Positions 36,728 through 45,593 of a stretch of DNA of 64,000 nt are shown piece after piece; within the stretch, counting starts at the first letter, position 1; each line of letters starts with the position of its first letter. The position numbers and the translations under genes are program-made. Location: contig NZ_PJBB01000003.1 of NCBI RefSeq assembly GCF_002836595.1, positions 4,472,371-4,536,370 on the forward strand. The letters run 5' to 3'. Source of the DNA: Tenacibaculum sp. Bg11-29. Lineage in GTDB: Bacteria > Bacteroidota > Bacteroidia > Flavobacteriales > Flavobacteriaceae. Under the pieces are notes generated by a model that saw only the letters and a list, made by a program, of their open reading frames with translations, searched no databases and was not told the DNA's origin.

Positions 36728-36829
36728 TTATAGTTTGTTTCTGCAATCATTGCAAATCAAAGAGGTAACTTCCCATTCGGCAAAACCATCTATTACAATT
36801 ATTGACTTCCTTTTATGTTTACACTCCAT
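36728..36829 (-). CDS. 33-aa zinc-ribbon-like peptide
   Basis: MECKHKRKSIIVIDGFAEWE, then SLICNDCRNKL: C-x-H plus C-x2-C is a possible zinc site. Its start overlaps the end of the 60-aa gene by 11 bases, as expected in a compact operon. Confidence 0.45.
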   Translation of the reverse strand: MECKHKRKSIIVIDGFAEWEVTSLICNDCRNKL

Positions 36830-37001
36830 TAATCGACTCTTCAAGTATTTTAATTTGTTTTTGATAAAATGAAATAAGGGTTTCTCTCTCTTTTTTGTGG
36901 CTATCATAACTTTTAGAGTTTTCTAAAGCGGTTAAATTCGCCTTATATTTATTTAATTTTGTTTGTGTATTCTCTTTACACATCTTGGTTGTTTCTCTCA
37001 T
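36819..37001 (-). CDS. 60-aa coiled-coil peptide
   Basis: MRETTKMCKENTQTKLNKYK followed by heptad-like charged residues up to KQIKILEESINGV. Overlaps the 71-aa gene upstream by 26 bases. Function unknown. Confidence 0.5.
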   Translation of the reverse strand: MRETTKMCKENTQTKLNKYKANLTALENSKSYDSHKKERETLISFYQKQIKILEESINGV

Positions 37002-37191
37002 AAATAGCAGTGTATAATTCGTTTATTTTCTTATAAATATTATCAGGAGTGTATTGCTCGGTACCTAATGTTTCGTTTCCGTTTTTACTTTGAATAATTT
37101 TTAAAACAGAACCATTTGAAACCACAGGAAAAGGGGAGAATTTCACACCATTATCCCAACACCACCGCATTGCTCTAAAATTCAAGATCAT
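36976..37191 (-). CDS. 71-aa hypothetical protein
   Basis: MILNFRAMRWCWDNGVKFSP, then VLKIIQSKNGNETLGTEQYT and a helical end. Overlaps the primase-helicase gene by 17 bases, so it is translated from the same message. Confidence 0.55.
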   Translation of the reverse strand: MILNFRAMRWCWDNGVKFSPFPVVSNGSVLKIIQSKNGNETLGTEQYTPDNIYKKINELYTAIYERNNQDV

Positions 37192-40036
37192 CTGTATCTA
37201 TGTTTTGAGTTATTGCGTTTTCTTGCTGTTCTTGTTGCGTTTCCTTTCTTTCAATATAAAAATGCTCCTTCTTAACACGTTTTTGACTAGTCAGATCAAC
37301 TTCGTTAATCATTATCCTACCTTGTGAATCTCTTAATCGTTTAGGGTTAAAAATGTAATCTTCCATTTTACAATACATTTCAACCGCCTTTTTAAATTTA
37401 CCAACTCCTATTGCCGATTTTTTACCAACGGTAGACTCATAGTTTAAATAAAGCTCGCTTCTTAAAAGATTTGTATTGAATCTACTATCGTCAGAAAAGT
37501 ATTCTGTTGCCCACTCCATACAATTATCACCTATTTGTGCTTTTAAATTATTAAGCTTAATGTTATCCATTGGCGCAATAAATTCATTGCGAACATTGGC
37601 TAAATACAGTTGACAACATTGCATTAAAAAATTATAAAATTTATTGTATTGTTCGTCGCTCCAATCTTGAAAAAAAGAGTACCCGAAATCATCAGAAACT
37701 TTACGTTCGTTGTTAAAATTATCAGTATGCGCATGGTAATAATCGCTAAATGAAACAAAAAATAATCTTCGTAAATCGGAACCTCTATTTTTATTTAAAC
37801 CGTAATTAAAAGTTCCTACAAACTTTGGAGAATCGGCGAATGATAAAGAATATCCTTGCTTACCTTTTGGATTTATATTTGTTTCTCCTGTAATTTTATT
37901 GTAAAAGAAATCGAAAGCACCGCCTTTTTTTCCATCCTCAATATTTATTACATCATGTTCCTTTTGCAAACCACCTAACAAGTGTTTGTTTGACGAAATA
38001 TCATCATCCTTACCATCAACTGTAAAAATATTTAGAAGCTCTTTTAAACCACGAATTCCTAAACTTTTTCCTGTACCTCCATTTGCTTCATCATCACTAC
38101 CTTTAATTGCATCATCCATTATGTAAACAAACTTTGCAAAATCTTCTCGTTTGTATCGGTGTATTAAATATCCGAAGGCGAAACATTTATTAAAAAAATG
38201 CTGTTCCTGCGTTATTTGTTCTTCTTCTGTTAGATTTTTACCATTAAGTGTAAATAAATGGTCTTTTCTGTATTTTTCTTGCTCCTGAACGGTATCAAAA
38301 GGCTCTTCAAGTTCTTTCCGCCAATGCACACGACTACCATTAATTAAATACGCCATAAAATCGCACGAAGTATCTTCTATTTTTACTCGATTACGACCAG
38401 AACTATCTTTATAATAGTTAAAGTAGTTTTTTTGTACTACAAAGTTTTTATTAACCACTTTATGCGACCACACATACCTATTAGAGGTGTTTTGAGCGCT
38501 AAAAGAAACAGCATCTTTTGTTATGTTAACAATTCCGTTATTAAAATAGAATAGTTGATTATCTGCACTGCAATTCTTAAAATTAATCGAAACACCATCT
38601 ATATTTTTTAACTCGTTTACCGAAAATGCTCTTGATTTCTTTATTAAGTTGATCTTATCTAAACACGCTCCTTTGTCTTTTAAATACTCAATGCAAAACT
38701 TTCGTATTTCGGTAGTTTCGGGAACAGAAACTTTATAATCTTCAATTCTTACAACAAAAGACGTATCCTCATTGTTTTTATCTTGAATATTTAAATCTTG
38801 TTTATAGGTGTAAAAATTATTTGTATTTAAAAAATAATGAAGATTTGCTAAGTTAATTTTTAGAATACTTTTATCATTATAATCAATAAAATTACATTTT
38901 AACGCAATACGTAGTAAATTTTCGAAGCTGCGTTTTATTGCGTTTCTGTTTGCGTTTGTATAATACTTTAACCAATCTCTAAAATCTTTGCCGTTTTGCC
39001 CCATTTTAGAAGCTGGCAACCATATTGTTTTTAAATTCCAATATTTGTTGGCTAACGCAAAAGCATATTTTTTACCCGCATTATCTAAATCTGGGAGGTT
39101 GTAAAAATTAATACAAAGTTTACTTAATCTACTGTATTGCTCGTAGGTTAATTGTTGCCCTTCACTATTTAACCAAATAGGGTAGTAATCATCTGAAATT
39201 GAAGCAAGGTTTAAACCATCTGAACCACCACTACAAATAATAATATTCTTTACTTGTAATTCTTTTATTTCGCTTAAAATATCTTTTTTAGAAGTACTAT
39301 TATAGGTCCTCGTTAAATCATCATACAGCGATATAATTTCCTTTTCATCAACTTGCTTTAAAATTCTATCTAAACCGTGTATATATTCGTTGTCTTTTTT
39401 ACCTAAATAACCGTGTTTAAAATTAACCGTTTTACCTTCTTTGTTCTTATGTTTAAATTCTGCAGGCTTGTAAGTTTTTGCCCATTTTTTTAAATCGTTA
39501 GAATAGGCGAAAATCGGATAGTTATCATTACTTGAAGTAGTCATTAACTTACCATCTTTCTTTGTTATTTTTTGGTAAGATGCTACTTCGTAAAAATTAA
39601 ATTCTTTAGCAATTATCGGATTAACAAAACGACCTATCGATTCTAAACTATCATATTTCTTTGTAGTTATATTAAAATATGTGTTTGCTAAATTATCTTT
39701 ATTGTGTTTAAAATCAATATTAGCAGCGTATGAAACTGAAACACCGTTAACATTAAATTCTGCATATAATTTTTTTAAAACTTCTAAAAAAGGTAAGCCT
39801 GTTTTATAAATAACAGCACTTACAGCATCGTAGGTTTTATCACCAAAATCTACCACTAACCATTTATCATCTTTTTTAAATAATGAAGCACTTGCAGACT
39901 TCTCGTTGGCACGAAATTTGAACTTATTACTACCTGAAGTTTCGCAACCAACACAATCGGGAAAGTGTTTGTGTAAAATATCTAAACCACCGCTTGTTGC
40001 GTTGTAAAGATCAGATGTATTGTATTTAAAGTTCAT
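37175..40036 (-). CDS. primase-helicase (SF3-like) of the element
   Basis: 953 aa. An N-terminal CHC2-like primase zinc region (about residues 20-95), a Toprim-like domain at about 265-345 (NIIICSGGSDGLNLASI, then NLPDLDNAGKKYA), and a C-terminal helicase with Walker A GGTGKSLGIRG (about 660), Walker B-like VINIEDG, and a sensor region ending RRLFFVSFSDYYH. Such fused proteins start replication of phages, plasmids and satellites. It is the largest backbone gene and heads the leftward small-gene operon. Confidence 0.85.
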   Translation of the reverse strand: MNFKYNTSDLYNATSGGLDILHKHFPDCVGCETSGSNKFKFRANEKSASASLFKKDDKWLVVDFGDKTYDAVSAVIYKTGLPFLEVLKKLYAEFNVNGVSVSYAANIDFKHNKDNLANTYFNITTKKYDSLESIGRFVNPIIAKEFNFYEVASYQKITKKDGKLMTTSSNDNYPIFAYSNDLKKWAKTYKPAEFKHKNKEGKTVNFKHGYLGKKDNEYIHGLDRILKQVDEKEIISLYDDLTRTYNSTSKKDILSEIKELQVKNIIICSGGSDGLNLASISDDYYPIWLNSEGQQLTYEQYSRLSKLCINFYNLPDLDNAGKKYAFALANKYWNLKTIWLPASKMGQNGKDFRDWLKYYTNANRNAIKRSFENLLRIALKCNFIDYNDKSILKINLANLHYFLNTNNFYTYKQDLNIQDKNNEDTSFVVRIEDYKVSVPETTEIRKFCIEYLKDKGACLDKINLIKKSRAFSVNELKNIDGVSINFKNCSADNQLFYFNNGIVNITKDAVSFSAQNTSNRYVWSHKVVNKNFVVQKNYFNYYKDSSGRNRVKIEDTSCDFMAYLINGSRVHWRKELEEPFDTVQEQEKYRKDHLFTLNGKNLTEEEQITQEQHFFNKCFAFGYLIHRYKREDFAKFVYIMDDAIKGSDDEANGGTGKSLGIRGLKELLNIFTVDGKDDDISSNKHLLGGLQKEHDVINIEDGKKGGAFDFFYNKITGETNINPKGKQGYSLSFADSPKFVGTFNYGLNKNRGSDLRRLFFVSFSDYYHAHTDNFNNERKVSDDFGYSFFQDWSDEQYNKFYNFLMQCCQLYLANVRNEFIAPMDNIKLNNLKAQIGDNCMEWATEYFSDDSRFNTNLLRSELYLNYESTVGKKSAIGVGKFKKAVEMYCKMEDYIFNPKRLRDSQGRIMINEVDLTSQKRVKKEHFYIERKETQQEQQENAITQNIDTDDLEF

Positions 40037-40062
40037 AATAAAAAAGAGAGTTTAAAAAGAAA

Positions 40063-40293
40063 TTAAGCTTTAGTTACCAAGTCGGTTACAGGCTTATTTA
40101 AAAGTTCAGAAATACTTTCGAGAACCGACAATAAGGTTAGGTACTCGTGGTTTTCTTTTACTTGTCTTTTTAAAGTGCTATATTTAATACCCGTGTTAAC
40201 AGATATTATAGCAATAGCATTGCTGCTATTATTAAGTTTACATAGCACCTCTTTTTTTAATATGTATTTGTGCGTTATATTTGTTTCAGACAT
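40063..40293 (-). CDS. small HTH-like regulator (Cro/excisionase position)
   Basis: 76 aa. SNAIAIISVNTGIKYSTLKRQ has helix-turn-helix spacing, then a helical tail (ELLNKPVTDLVTKA). Divergent from the CI-like repressor and followed after 26 bases by the primase-helicase gene, the usual place of a Cro-like switch that releases replication genes. Confidence 0.55.
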   Translation of the reverse strand: MSETNITHKYILKKEVLCKLNNSSNAIAIISVNTGIKYSTLKRQVKENHEYLTLLSVLESISELLNKPVTDLVTKA

Positions 40294-40346
40294 TTGAGAT
40301 ATATTTTTGTGTTACAAATCTGTTAGAGTGATTTACAATACAAGTA

Positions 40347-40394
40347 TAGTGACTATTTTCACTAATAAACAAATAATAGGTGATTATTTTGACC
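40347..40394. promoter_or_regulatory. paired repressor operators
   Basis: Two 16-bp similar sites, AGTGACTATTTTCACT (40348) and GGTGATTATTTTGACC (40379), identical at 12 positions and spaced 31 bp centre to centre, about three helical turns. The second overlaps the start of the repressor gene. This fits a phage-type genetic switch with autoregulation. Confidence 0.6.
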
Positions 40395-40763
40395 AATATA
40401 AAAGAAAGAGTACTACAAATAACTGATTTAAAAGGCATTAGTAAAGAGAAATTCTTTAATGACTTAGGAGTTTCTTACGCCAATTTCAAAGGAAAAGCCA
40501 AAGAAAAAGCACTGAGTTCAGATGTTTTAGCGAATATAATCGCTAAATACCCTGAAATATCATCTTATTGGTTGTTAACTGGAGAAGGAGAAGCGTTGTT
40601 AAGTAAAAAAAAGCATATTACTCAAGAGAAGTCTATTTTAGAAGTAAGAATAAACAACCAGGATAGAGAAATAGATAGGTTAAATAATATTATTGATATT
40701 ATAATTACTAAACTAGAGTTAGAAAAAGAAATGCGATTGTTAGCTCCGAAAGAAAAGGGGTAG
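40380..40763 (+). CDS. phage CI-like transcriptional repressor
   Basis: 127 aa from GTG at 40380 (TTG at 40389 is an alternative). NIKERVLQITDLKGISKEKF then LGVSYANFKGKA is the helix-turn-helix; YPEISSYWLLTGEGEALLSK is the characteristic end of Bacteroidota CI-like repressors; a coiled coil follows (NNQDREIDRLNNIIDIIITK). It probably represses the primase operon and keeps the element silent. Confidence 0.8.
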   Translation: MIILTNIKERVLQITDLKGISKEKFFNDLGVSYANFKGKAKEKALSSDVLANIIAKYPEISSYWLLTGEGEALLSKKKHITQEKSILEVRINNQDREIDRLNNIIDIIITKLELEKEMRLLAPKEKG

Positions 40764-40831
40764 GTGATTTGAGTTTTTTGCAAAAAAAATCAACACTTAT
40801 AAATAACTATTATTATTTATTATATTTACTC

Positions 40832-40927
40832 ATGTTTAAATGGTACTACATACCTTTCTTGATTGTTTTCTGGCTTTTTGGGCTTTGGTTTAACGATTAT
40901 GTTAGGAAAAATAAAAACCTTTTTTAA
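40832..40927 (+). CDS. possible 31-aa membrane peptide
   Basis: MFKWYYIPFLIVFWLFGLWF followed by NDYVRKNKNLF, one membrane helix with a basic tail. Same strand and 68 bases after the repressor gene. Too short to be sure. Confidence 0.35.
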   Translation: MFKWYYIPFLIVFWLFGLWFNDYVRKNKNLF

Positions 40928-40996
40928 AGCTATATTTTGTTTATCCAAATTAAATAGAAAAGCAATTGGCCCCTTAAACAAAACTAAAAATTTATT

Positions 40997-41281
40997 TTAG
41001 AACCACTTTCTAAAAAGGTAACCGATAGTTAATGTAATAATTGATCCAATTATCATGTAAATAATTTTTTCAAAATGTTTACTGTTAAAAAAAAAAATCG
41101 TCTTATATTCAATAGAAATATACCATTCAGCTTTTTCTACTTTAAAATTATCTGTTCTATCTTTTGTATTATTTATAACTTGTAAAGCTTCTTTTTCATC
41201 TTTATAAATGTAGTCAAAAGTATCACTATCAAAATATATTCTTTTAATAAGGATTTGTTTATTTTTCTTTCTACGTTTCAT
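40997..41281 (-). CDS. 94-aa protein with C-terminal membrane helix
   Basis: Basic N-terminus (MKRRKKNKQILIKRIYFDSD), a soluble middle, and a terminal helix IIYMIIGSIITLTIGYLF. Tail-anchored membrane protein of unknown function. Confidence 0.55.
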   Translation of the reverse strand: MKRRKKNKQILIKRIYFDSDTFDYIYKDEKEALQVINNTKDRTDNFKVEKAEWYISIEYKTIFFFNSKHFEKIIYMIIGSIITLTIGYLFRKWF

Positions 41282-41455
41282 TTTTTTTTAGAGAATTATT
41301 TGTAATAGTTGCCAATCTACTTCCAAATAGTTTGAGTAAATGTATTATTTATAATAAAATATACCTCATAACATTAAATAATTTGATTCATCATACTTTC
41401 ACTATTTAGCCTAACTATATTTAATGTTTTTTTTCTTAATCAATTTTTATTTAAA

Positions 41456-41779
41456 TTATAACTTAATAATAATTTTCCAATTGCGATTTACACTCTCAAT
41501 TAATTCATTAATTTTTTTATTTATTAAAGTTCTTAAATTATTTATTACCTCTTCTTTTAATTCTAAATGATTTTTTAAATAAATTTCTTCACTAAAATCA
41601 TCTAATAATTTTTTTTTGATAATATTAAATTCATTAATTAGGTTAACCTTTAAAATATCATCAAATTCTTTAGTTTTATTAAGTTCATAAAAACTGTCTC
41701 CTGTTCTATAGAAATCAGGTAAGTTTTCATTTAAGTAAGCATTCATTTTAATATTTAAAGTTTTAGCAAGGTTATTCAT
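41456..41779 (-). CDS. 107-aa helical hypothetical protein
   Basis: Starts at MNNLAKTLNIKMNAYLNENL. A longer frame to 41866 begins inside an attC-like repeat (its MAKCLIGN end is repeat-encoded) and is rejected. Helical and acidic/basic mixed, ending NRNWKIIIKL. The cassette start is A|TT rather than G|TT and its 3' partner is not clear, so this cassette may be degenerate. Confidence 0.5.
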   Translation of the reverse strand: MNNLAKTLNIKMNAYLNENLPDFYRTGDSFYELNKTKEFDDILKVNLINEFNIIKKKLLDDFSEEIYLKNHLELKEEVINNLRTLINKKINELIESVNRNWKIIIKL

Positions 41780-41794
41780 TTTAGGATATTTTAT

Positions 41795-42000
41795 TAATAT
41801 TAATGTCTCGGCTATGGTTAGTAAGGAAATTAAAAGTAATAAATTCCCGATTAAGCACTTAGCCAAAACTTTTTATTTTGTTTTATCTTTTTTGCTCTAA
41901 AGCCAAATCAAAAGATTTGGCAGACTTTGTAAATATGTACAGACCTTTCGACTTAGCAATTATTGGCTATGTTTTATACACCGTGTTATTGTAAGTAATT
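41795..42000 (-). repeat. attC-like site of the two-gene cassette
   Basis: About 200 bp, with L boxes GGCTATGGTTAG... and TTGGCTATG, apical GCCAAATC-AAAA-GATTTGGC, and R''-like GTTATTGTAAGTAA at 41985-41998 matching the cassette start TTGTTGTAAGTAA with one wobble. Confidence 0.68.
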
Positions 42001-42001
42001 T

Positions 42002-42763
42002 TTAATATACGTCTCCTGGATTTGCTGGATTTAAAAAATATATTAATAGAAATACAGCAACCCAACCTACAGATCTAATTTTTAATCCTTTTTGTAAAGT
42101 CCAATCAGTTTCTACATTCCCTTCTATTAATGAAGAGCCAACTGCTGAAATAGATAAAGCAATTAAAGCTTTTAATATAATTAATTGAATTCCGTTAAAA
42201 GGTTTACCTAAATAAATTTCTCCTAAGAATATCAACGCTATAATTAACAATAAGAAAGGTATTCCGATAAATAACTGTAGTCTTAAATATTTTCCTTTCA
42301 CCTTTTTAAATTTTTGATTAAATCCATTTATAGGAATATTCCTTTTGGTGAATTCATTTTTAATTTTTTCTTTATTTGTTTTTATTGAAAATGTGTTTAC
42401 CATTTTCTGTATCGTAATGTAACTGTTTTTACTTGTAGTAAAGTCAGTCAAATTATGTTTATTAATAATATTTTTTAATATGTCGTGTATTTTTAATGAA
42501 GTTTCAATGAAATTTTCGACTGTAGCCAAGTAATCATTTTTTATGTCTTCATTTCTGAAAAAGTCATTTTTTTGATGAGCTTTACCAACCGATTCATTTA
42601 TCGAATTTATTATCGAGATATGTTTTGTTAATAAGTCAGACACCAAACTTTGAACATCTGAATCAGTTTTGTTTTCATTAGAATATTCTTTCAAAAAAGT
42701 TACTAAAGAATCATCTAATTCTTTTTTTGAATTCAATATTTCCTTAGTAGAATAATCAGCCAT
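42002..42763 (-). CDS. 253-aa protein with C-terminal membrane helices
   Basis: Soluble helical N-terminal half (residues 1-140, ELDDSLVTFLKEYSNENKTD), then three membrane segments (LQLFIGIPFLLLIIALIFLG, LIILKALIALSISAVG, VGWVAVFLLIYFL). Begins directly after the stop of the 79-aa gene (TAAATG). Such soluble-plus-membrane pairs occur in abortive-infection systems, but no catalytic motif is visible. Unknown. Confidence 0.6.
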   Translation of the reverse strand: MADYSTKEILNSKKELDDSLVTFLKEYSNENKTDSDVQSLVSDLLTKHISIINSINESVGKAHQKNDFFRNEDIKNDYLATVENFIETSLKIHDILKNIINKHNLTDFTTSKNSYITIQKMVNTFSIKTNKEKIKNEFTKRNIPINGFNQKFKKVKGKYLRLQLFIGIPFLLLIIALIFLGEIYLGKPFNGIQLIILKALIALSISAVGSSLIEGNVETDWTLQKGLKIRSVGWVAVFLLIYFLNPANPGDVY

Positions 42764-43003
42764 TTACTTATTAATTGCAGCAACGATTTGGTCTATTATA
42801 TAATTAGTATCCGTAAAGTCAACCGATTCTTTAATGTAAGTACTTACTGAATCAATTATCTCTTTGACTGACTCTCTATCCGCAAGACTTAGGTTTGATA
42901 GCTTATCAGCTAATTTTTGATTTTCAGCATCAGTTAACAAAAGTTCAATTCCTTTTTCTTTAGCTATTTGATTTAATAATTTTTTAATTTCTAATTCTTT
43001 CAT
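42764..43003 (-). CDS. 79-aa hypothetical protein, first gene of a two-gene cassette
   Basis: MKELEIKKLLNQIAKEKGIE, then KLADKLSNLSLADRESVKEI: all helical and acidic. Adjacent to the membrane protein gene with no gap. Possible antitoxin- or regulator-like partner (inference). Confidence 0.55.
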   Translation of the reverse strand: MKELEIKKLLNQIAKEKGIELLLTDAENQKLADKLSNLSLADRESVKEIIDSVSTYIKESVDFTDTNYIIDQIVAAINK

Positions 43004-43215
43004 ATTATTTGGTTTAATTACTTACAACAACGGGATATATGTACTGATACATATATTTCCATTGTATTTTTTACCAAATCTAAATAATTTTTAATTAACT
43101 TAAAGCGATGAAACACTTTAAATTTTAACAGCTACTCTTATTACTCGCTTTCTAACTTAGTGGATACCAATTATAATATTCGGTTAGCCATACTTACCAC
43201 ATTTAGGACAATGAA
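43004..43215 (-). promoter_or_regulatory. array head, type 2, with degenerate TTACTTACCACA
   Basis: Starts at core ACAACAACG; GATATATGTAC/GTA-CATATAT type palindrome at about 43033-43060; then TTACCAAATCTAAATAATTT, which on the reverse strand reads TAGATTTG, a perfect Bacteroidota -7 motif. At 43190 ATACTTACCACA matches the other heads. The same type-2 block recurs at 45279-45376. Confidence 0.6.
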
Positions 43216-43250
43216 ATTTTTATCGCTTTATATAGATAGGATGACTACAG

Positions 43251-43865
43251 TTAATTTATTCTAAGCGTCTGAATATAATAATCTGCTGTAAATTTTATAA
43301 ATTGAGTTTCAGATTTAAGAATTGCTGTAACATCTTTAAATGAGATTTTTTTCTTCTTTATTTCTTCCATTTCAGGCTGAAACTTTTTCAAATAATAGTA
43401 ATTCACACATATAAACAATGCACAAATCGCATTGCGAGCATTTTCTAAATTTGCTTCTTTAAAATAAGTGTTTCTTTCATGCTTTACCTTATTGTGCATC
43501 TTCCACCATTTAGGAGTTTCGTCACCTTCCCAAATTTTAAGTGGCTGAACATTGAAGAAGTGAAAACCAACACTTACTTTTTCATTAATTACATCTGTCA
43601 GATTATCACGAATTATCTCTCTGTAATCATTAATATTTTTAGGTTTTAACGAAGGGTCTATTAAAAAACAAATATCTTTAAAAATTACATCCAGCTCAGA
43701 ACAGGCTGATAACAATATTCTGGTCAATTCAATCGAATAAGTTTTTAGGTTTTCGTCAGAGAAATCAATAAAACGTGATATTTGCTTAAAGTCAGATTCT
43801 AAAGCACAGTAATATTCCCAATATTGCATTGAGAATTCTTTTTCTTGTTTATTATTATCTGTCAT
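43251..43865 (-). CDS. 204-aa hypothetical protein, HEPN-like
   Basis: All helical. LLSACSELDVIFKDICFLID and WWKMHNKVKHERNTYFKEAN..., ending in FICVNYYYLKKF, follow a pattern seen in uncharacterised HEPN-like proteins, though a clear RX4-6H is lacking. Starts 8 bases after the cassette edge G|TTAGCCAC. A defence-type role is only a guess. Confidence 0.5.
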   Translation of the reverse strand: MTDNNKQEKEFSMQYWEYYCALESDFKQISRFIDFSDENLKTYSIELTRILLSACSELDVIFKDICFLIDPSLKPKNINDYREIIRDNLTDVINEKVSVGFHFFNVQPLKIWEGDETPKWWKMHNKVKHERNTYFKEANLENARNAICALFICVNYYYLKKFQPEMEEIKKKKISFKDVTAILKSETQFIKFTADYYIQTLRIN

Positions 43866-43873
43866 TTTTTATT

Positions 43874-44066
43874 GTGGCTAACGTCCGGCTAGTGCGGGAA
43901 TAAATATAACTGAGTTTCCGATTAAGCACTTAGTCAAAACTTTTGTATTTTGTTTTATTTTTTCATTTTTAAAGCCAAATCAAAAGATTTGGCGGACTTT
44001 ATAAATATACACTAAACTTTAGATTAAGTACCTAAACCCGTATTAATTATAGCTTTTGTTAGGCTT
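43874..44066 (-). repeat. attC-like site of the 163-aa cassette
   Basis: Cores GTGGCTAAC (43874) and GTTAGGCTT (44058); L boxes CCGGCTAGTGCGGG and CCCGTATTAATTATAG; apical AAAGCCAAATC / GATTTGGCGGACTTT hairpin around 43972. Confidence 0.7.
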
Positions 44067-44070
44067 GGTT

Positions 44071-44562
44071 TTAAACTCCGACATAATGAAAATTTATAGA
44101 TTTAAGTTTTATTATAGCACCAGTTAGACAATAGAGGAACTTTCGCTTAGATATATATAAATCTAAAAATGATCCATCTTTTTTTCTGATTCTAATATCA
44201 CCAATGTGCATTAATAATTGATATTTATTGAAAACTCTCTTTAATAAAGGTGCATTTTGTATAGTCTCTAAATTGTCAAAAGGAATATAATCATAGTCTT
44301 CAATTTCATTGATATGAATTTTTGTGATAGTAGATTTATCAATTATATAAAAACTCTGAGTTGTGACAAGTATTTTTTTATACTTGTCAAGTTTAATTAG
44401 GAAAGCCTCTATATCGTTCTCAGGAATTGTATATACATAGTTACTTAAATCATAAGCTGATTTATCAAAAAAGTGAATTTCTTTTTTATTACGATAGTTC
44501 TCGAGTTTCTTTAGTAAGTAATCCCGTAAAACTTCTTTTTTCTTTATCTGCTTATTCTTCAA
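44071..44562 (-). CDS. 163-aa hypothetical protein, TTG start
   Basis: Starts with TTG at 44562 (MKNKQIKKKEVLRDYLLKKL). The middle KILVTTQSFYIIDKSTITKI and FDNLETIQNAPLL resemble a PH-like or YcxB-like small beta domain; the end is LTGAIIKLKSIN. Soluble. No family recognised with confidence. Confidence 0.5.
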   Translation of the reverse strand: MKNKQIKKKEVLRDYLLKKLENYRNKKEIHFFDKSAYDLSNYVYTIPENDIEAFLIKLDKYKKILVTTQSFYIIDKSTITKIHINEIEDYDYIPFDNLETIQNAPLLKRVFNKYQLLMHIGDIRIRKKDGSFLDLYISKRKFLYCLTGAIIKLKSINFHYVGV

Positions 44563-44577
44563 TGTATAATTTTAATT

Positions 44578-44656
44578 AAGCCTAATGTCTCGGCTATGAG
44601 TAGTTGCGTGGTTTAGTGCTTAACTTGCAATTACTTATAGCCATTGTTGGCAAAAG
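44578..44656 (-). repeat. compact attC-like site (79 bp)
   Basis: Cores AAGCCTAAT (44578) and GTTGGCAAAAG (44646); L boxes CGGCTATGAGTAGTTGCG and TTGCAATTACTTATAGCC pair around a short loop. Short version without the apical GCCAAATC hairpin. Confidence 0.7.
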
Positions 44657-45269
44657 TTTTTATTCCATTTAATAAGCCTTCCCAATAGCAATACTCTCCT
44701 CTTCCAGATATGTAATTTCCTTTATTGTCAATTACTACAAAACCTCCACAAGGGTAATGAATAGGGAAAAACGTGCTTTCAATTAAATTATTAATATCAG
44801 GCTGCCAATCCATTTCATTTCCAAAACCTCTTAATCCACGGTTTGTCTTATAAATGAAAAGTTGTTTTAAATTTTCTACCTTTTCAAATTTGTTACGATA
44901 TTGGTTGTGTTTTGTTTTGAAATTTAATTTATATCCATTAGTGCTACAATTATCTTTTCCTGGATAATAGTTTATAAGGAATAAGTTTTTTTCGCTAAAC
45001 TCTTCACTTTTATTGTTATAAAATATGTTTTTTATAGAAAAAAGAATTTTTAATTCGATTCTCCCTTTTTTGCTTCTAGATACTTTTACATTTAAGTAAG
45101 AAGAGTCCGATTTAATTCTTAGATTATAATAAAGAGACTCTGAGTATTTTTTGTTAAATTCTGCTTTCGATATATGGTCAAAATTATCATTTACGTAAAG
45201 TTCTTTTTTCTGTCCAAATGATAGAAGACTATAAAAAGATACCATTAATAAAGTTATAATTATTTTCAT
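44631..45269 (-). CDS. 212-aa secreted hypothetical protein
   Basis: Signal peptide MKIIITLLMVSFYSLLSFGQ. Mature part is beta-rich with basic stretches (SSYLNVKVSRSKKGRIELKI) and PCGGFVVIDNKGNYISGRGE near the end, resembling TonB-C-like or META-like periplasmic proteins in style only. Stop codon lies inside the attC-like site. First cassette after the type-2 head. Confidence 0.58.
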   Translation of the reverse strand: MKIIITLLMVSFYSLLSFGQKKELYVNDNFDHISKAEFNKKYSESLYYNLRIKSDSSYLNVKVSRSKKGRIELKILFSIKNIFYNNKSEEFSEKNLFLINYYPGKDNCSTNGYKLNFKTKHNQYRNKFEKVENLKQLFIYKTNRGLRGFGNEMDWQPDINNLIESTFFPIHYPCGGFVVIDNKGNYISGRGEYCYWEGLLNGIKTFANNGYK

Positions 45270-45278
45270 TGTTCAATT

Positions 45279-45376
45279 TTTTGCCAACAACAGGGTATAT
45301 ATATATATGTACTGGTACATATATATCCATTACATTTTTTTACCAAATCTAAATAATTTTTAATTAACTTTAAGCG
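45279..45376 (-). promoter_or_regulatory. array head, type 2
   Basis: Core GCCAACAACAG, an alternating TATATATATGTAC..GTACATATATA palindrome, then TTACCAAATCTAAATAATTT and TTAACTTTAAGCG. The reverse strand contains TAGATTTG, a perfect TAnnTTTG -7 motif pointing into the cassettes. Likely the promoter for 44631, 44071 and 43251. Confidence 0.62.
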
Positions 45377-45411
45377 TAACTGCACATTAACTTTTTACAA
45401 GGTGTAAAATA

Positions 45412-45591
45412 TTAATTAAGATGAAAAATAGAATCTCTAAAAACTTCTTTAGTATTTATTTGGTTGTCTAGCAGTTTATCTAATTTATTGTTGAGAGCTA
45501 CAAAATGAAAATATTTGGTTGTTTTACTTAAATTGTTGTTGTTTTTAATTCTTGCAATTTCTTTTTTTACTTCTTCTAGCTTATTATTCAT
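45412..45591 (-). CDS. 59-aa coiled-coil peptide
   Basis: MNNKLEEVKKEIARIKNNNN, then TKYFHFVALNNKLDKLLDNQ, ending SIFHLN. Begins 2 bases after the stop of the membrane protein gene; last gene of a three-gene set. Function unknown. Confidence 0.55.
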   Translation of the reverse strand: MNNKLEEVKKEIARIKNNNNLSKTTKYFHFVALNNKLDKLLDNQINTKEVFRDSIFHLN

Positions 45592-45593
45592 TC

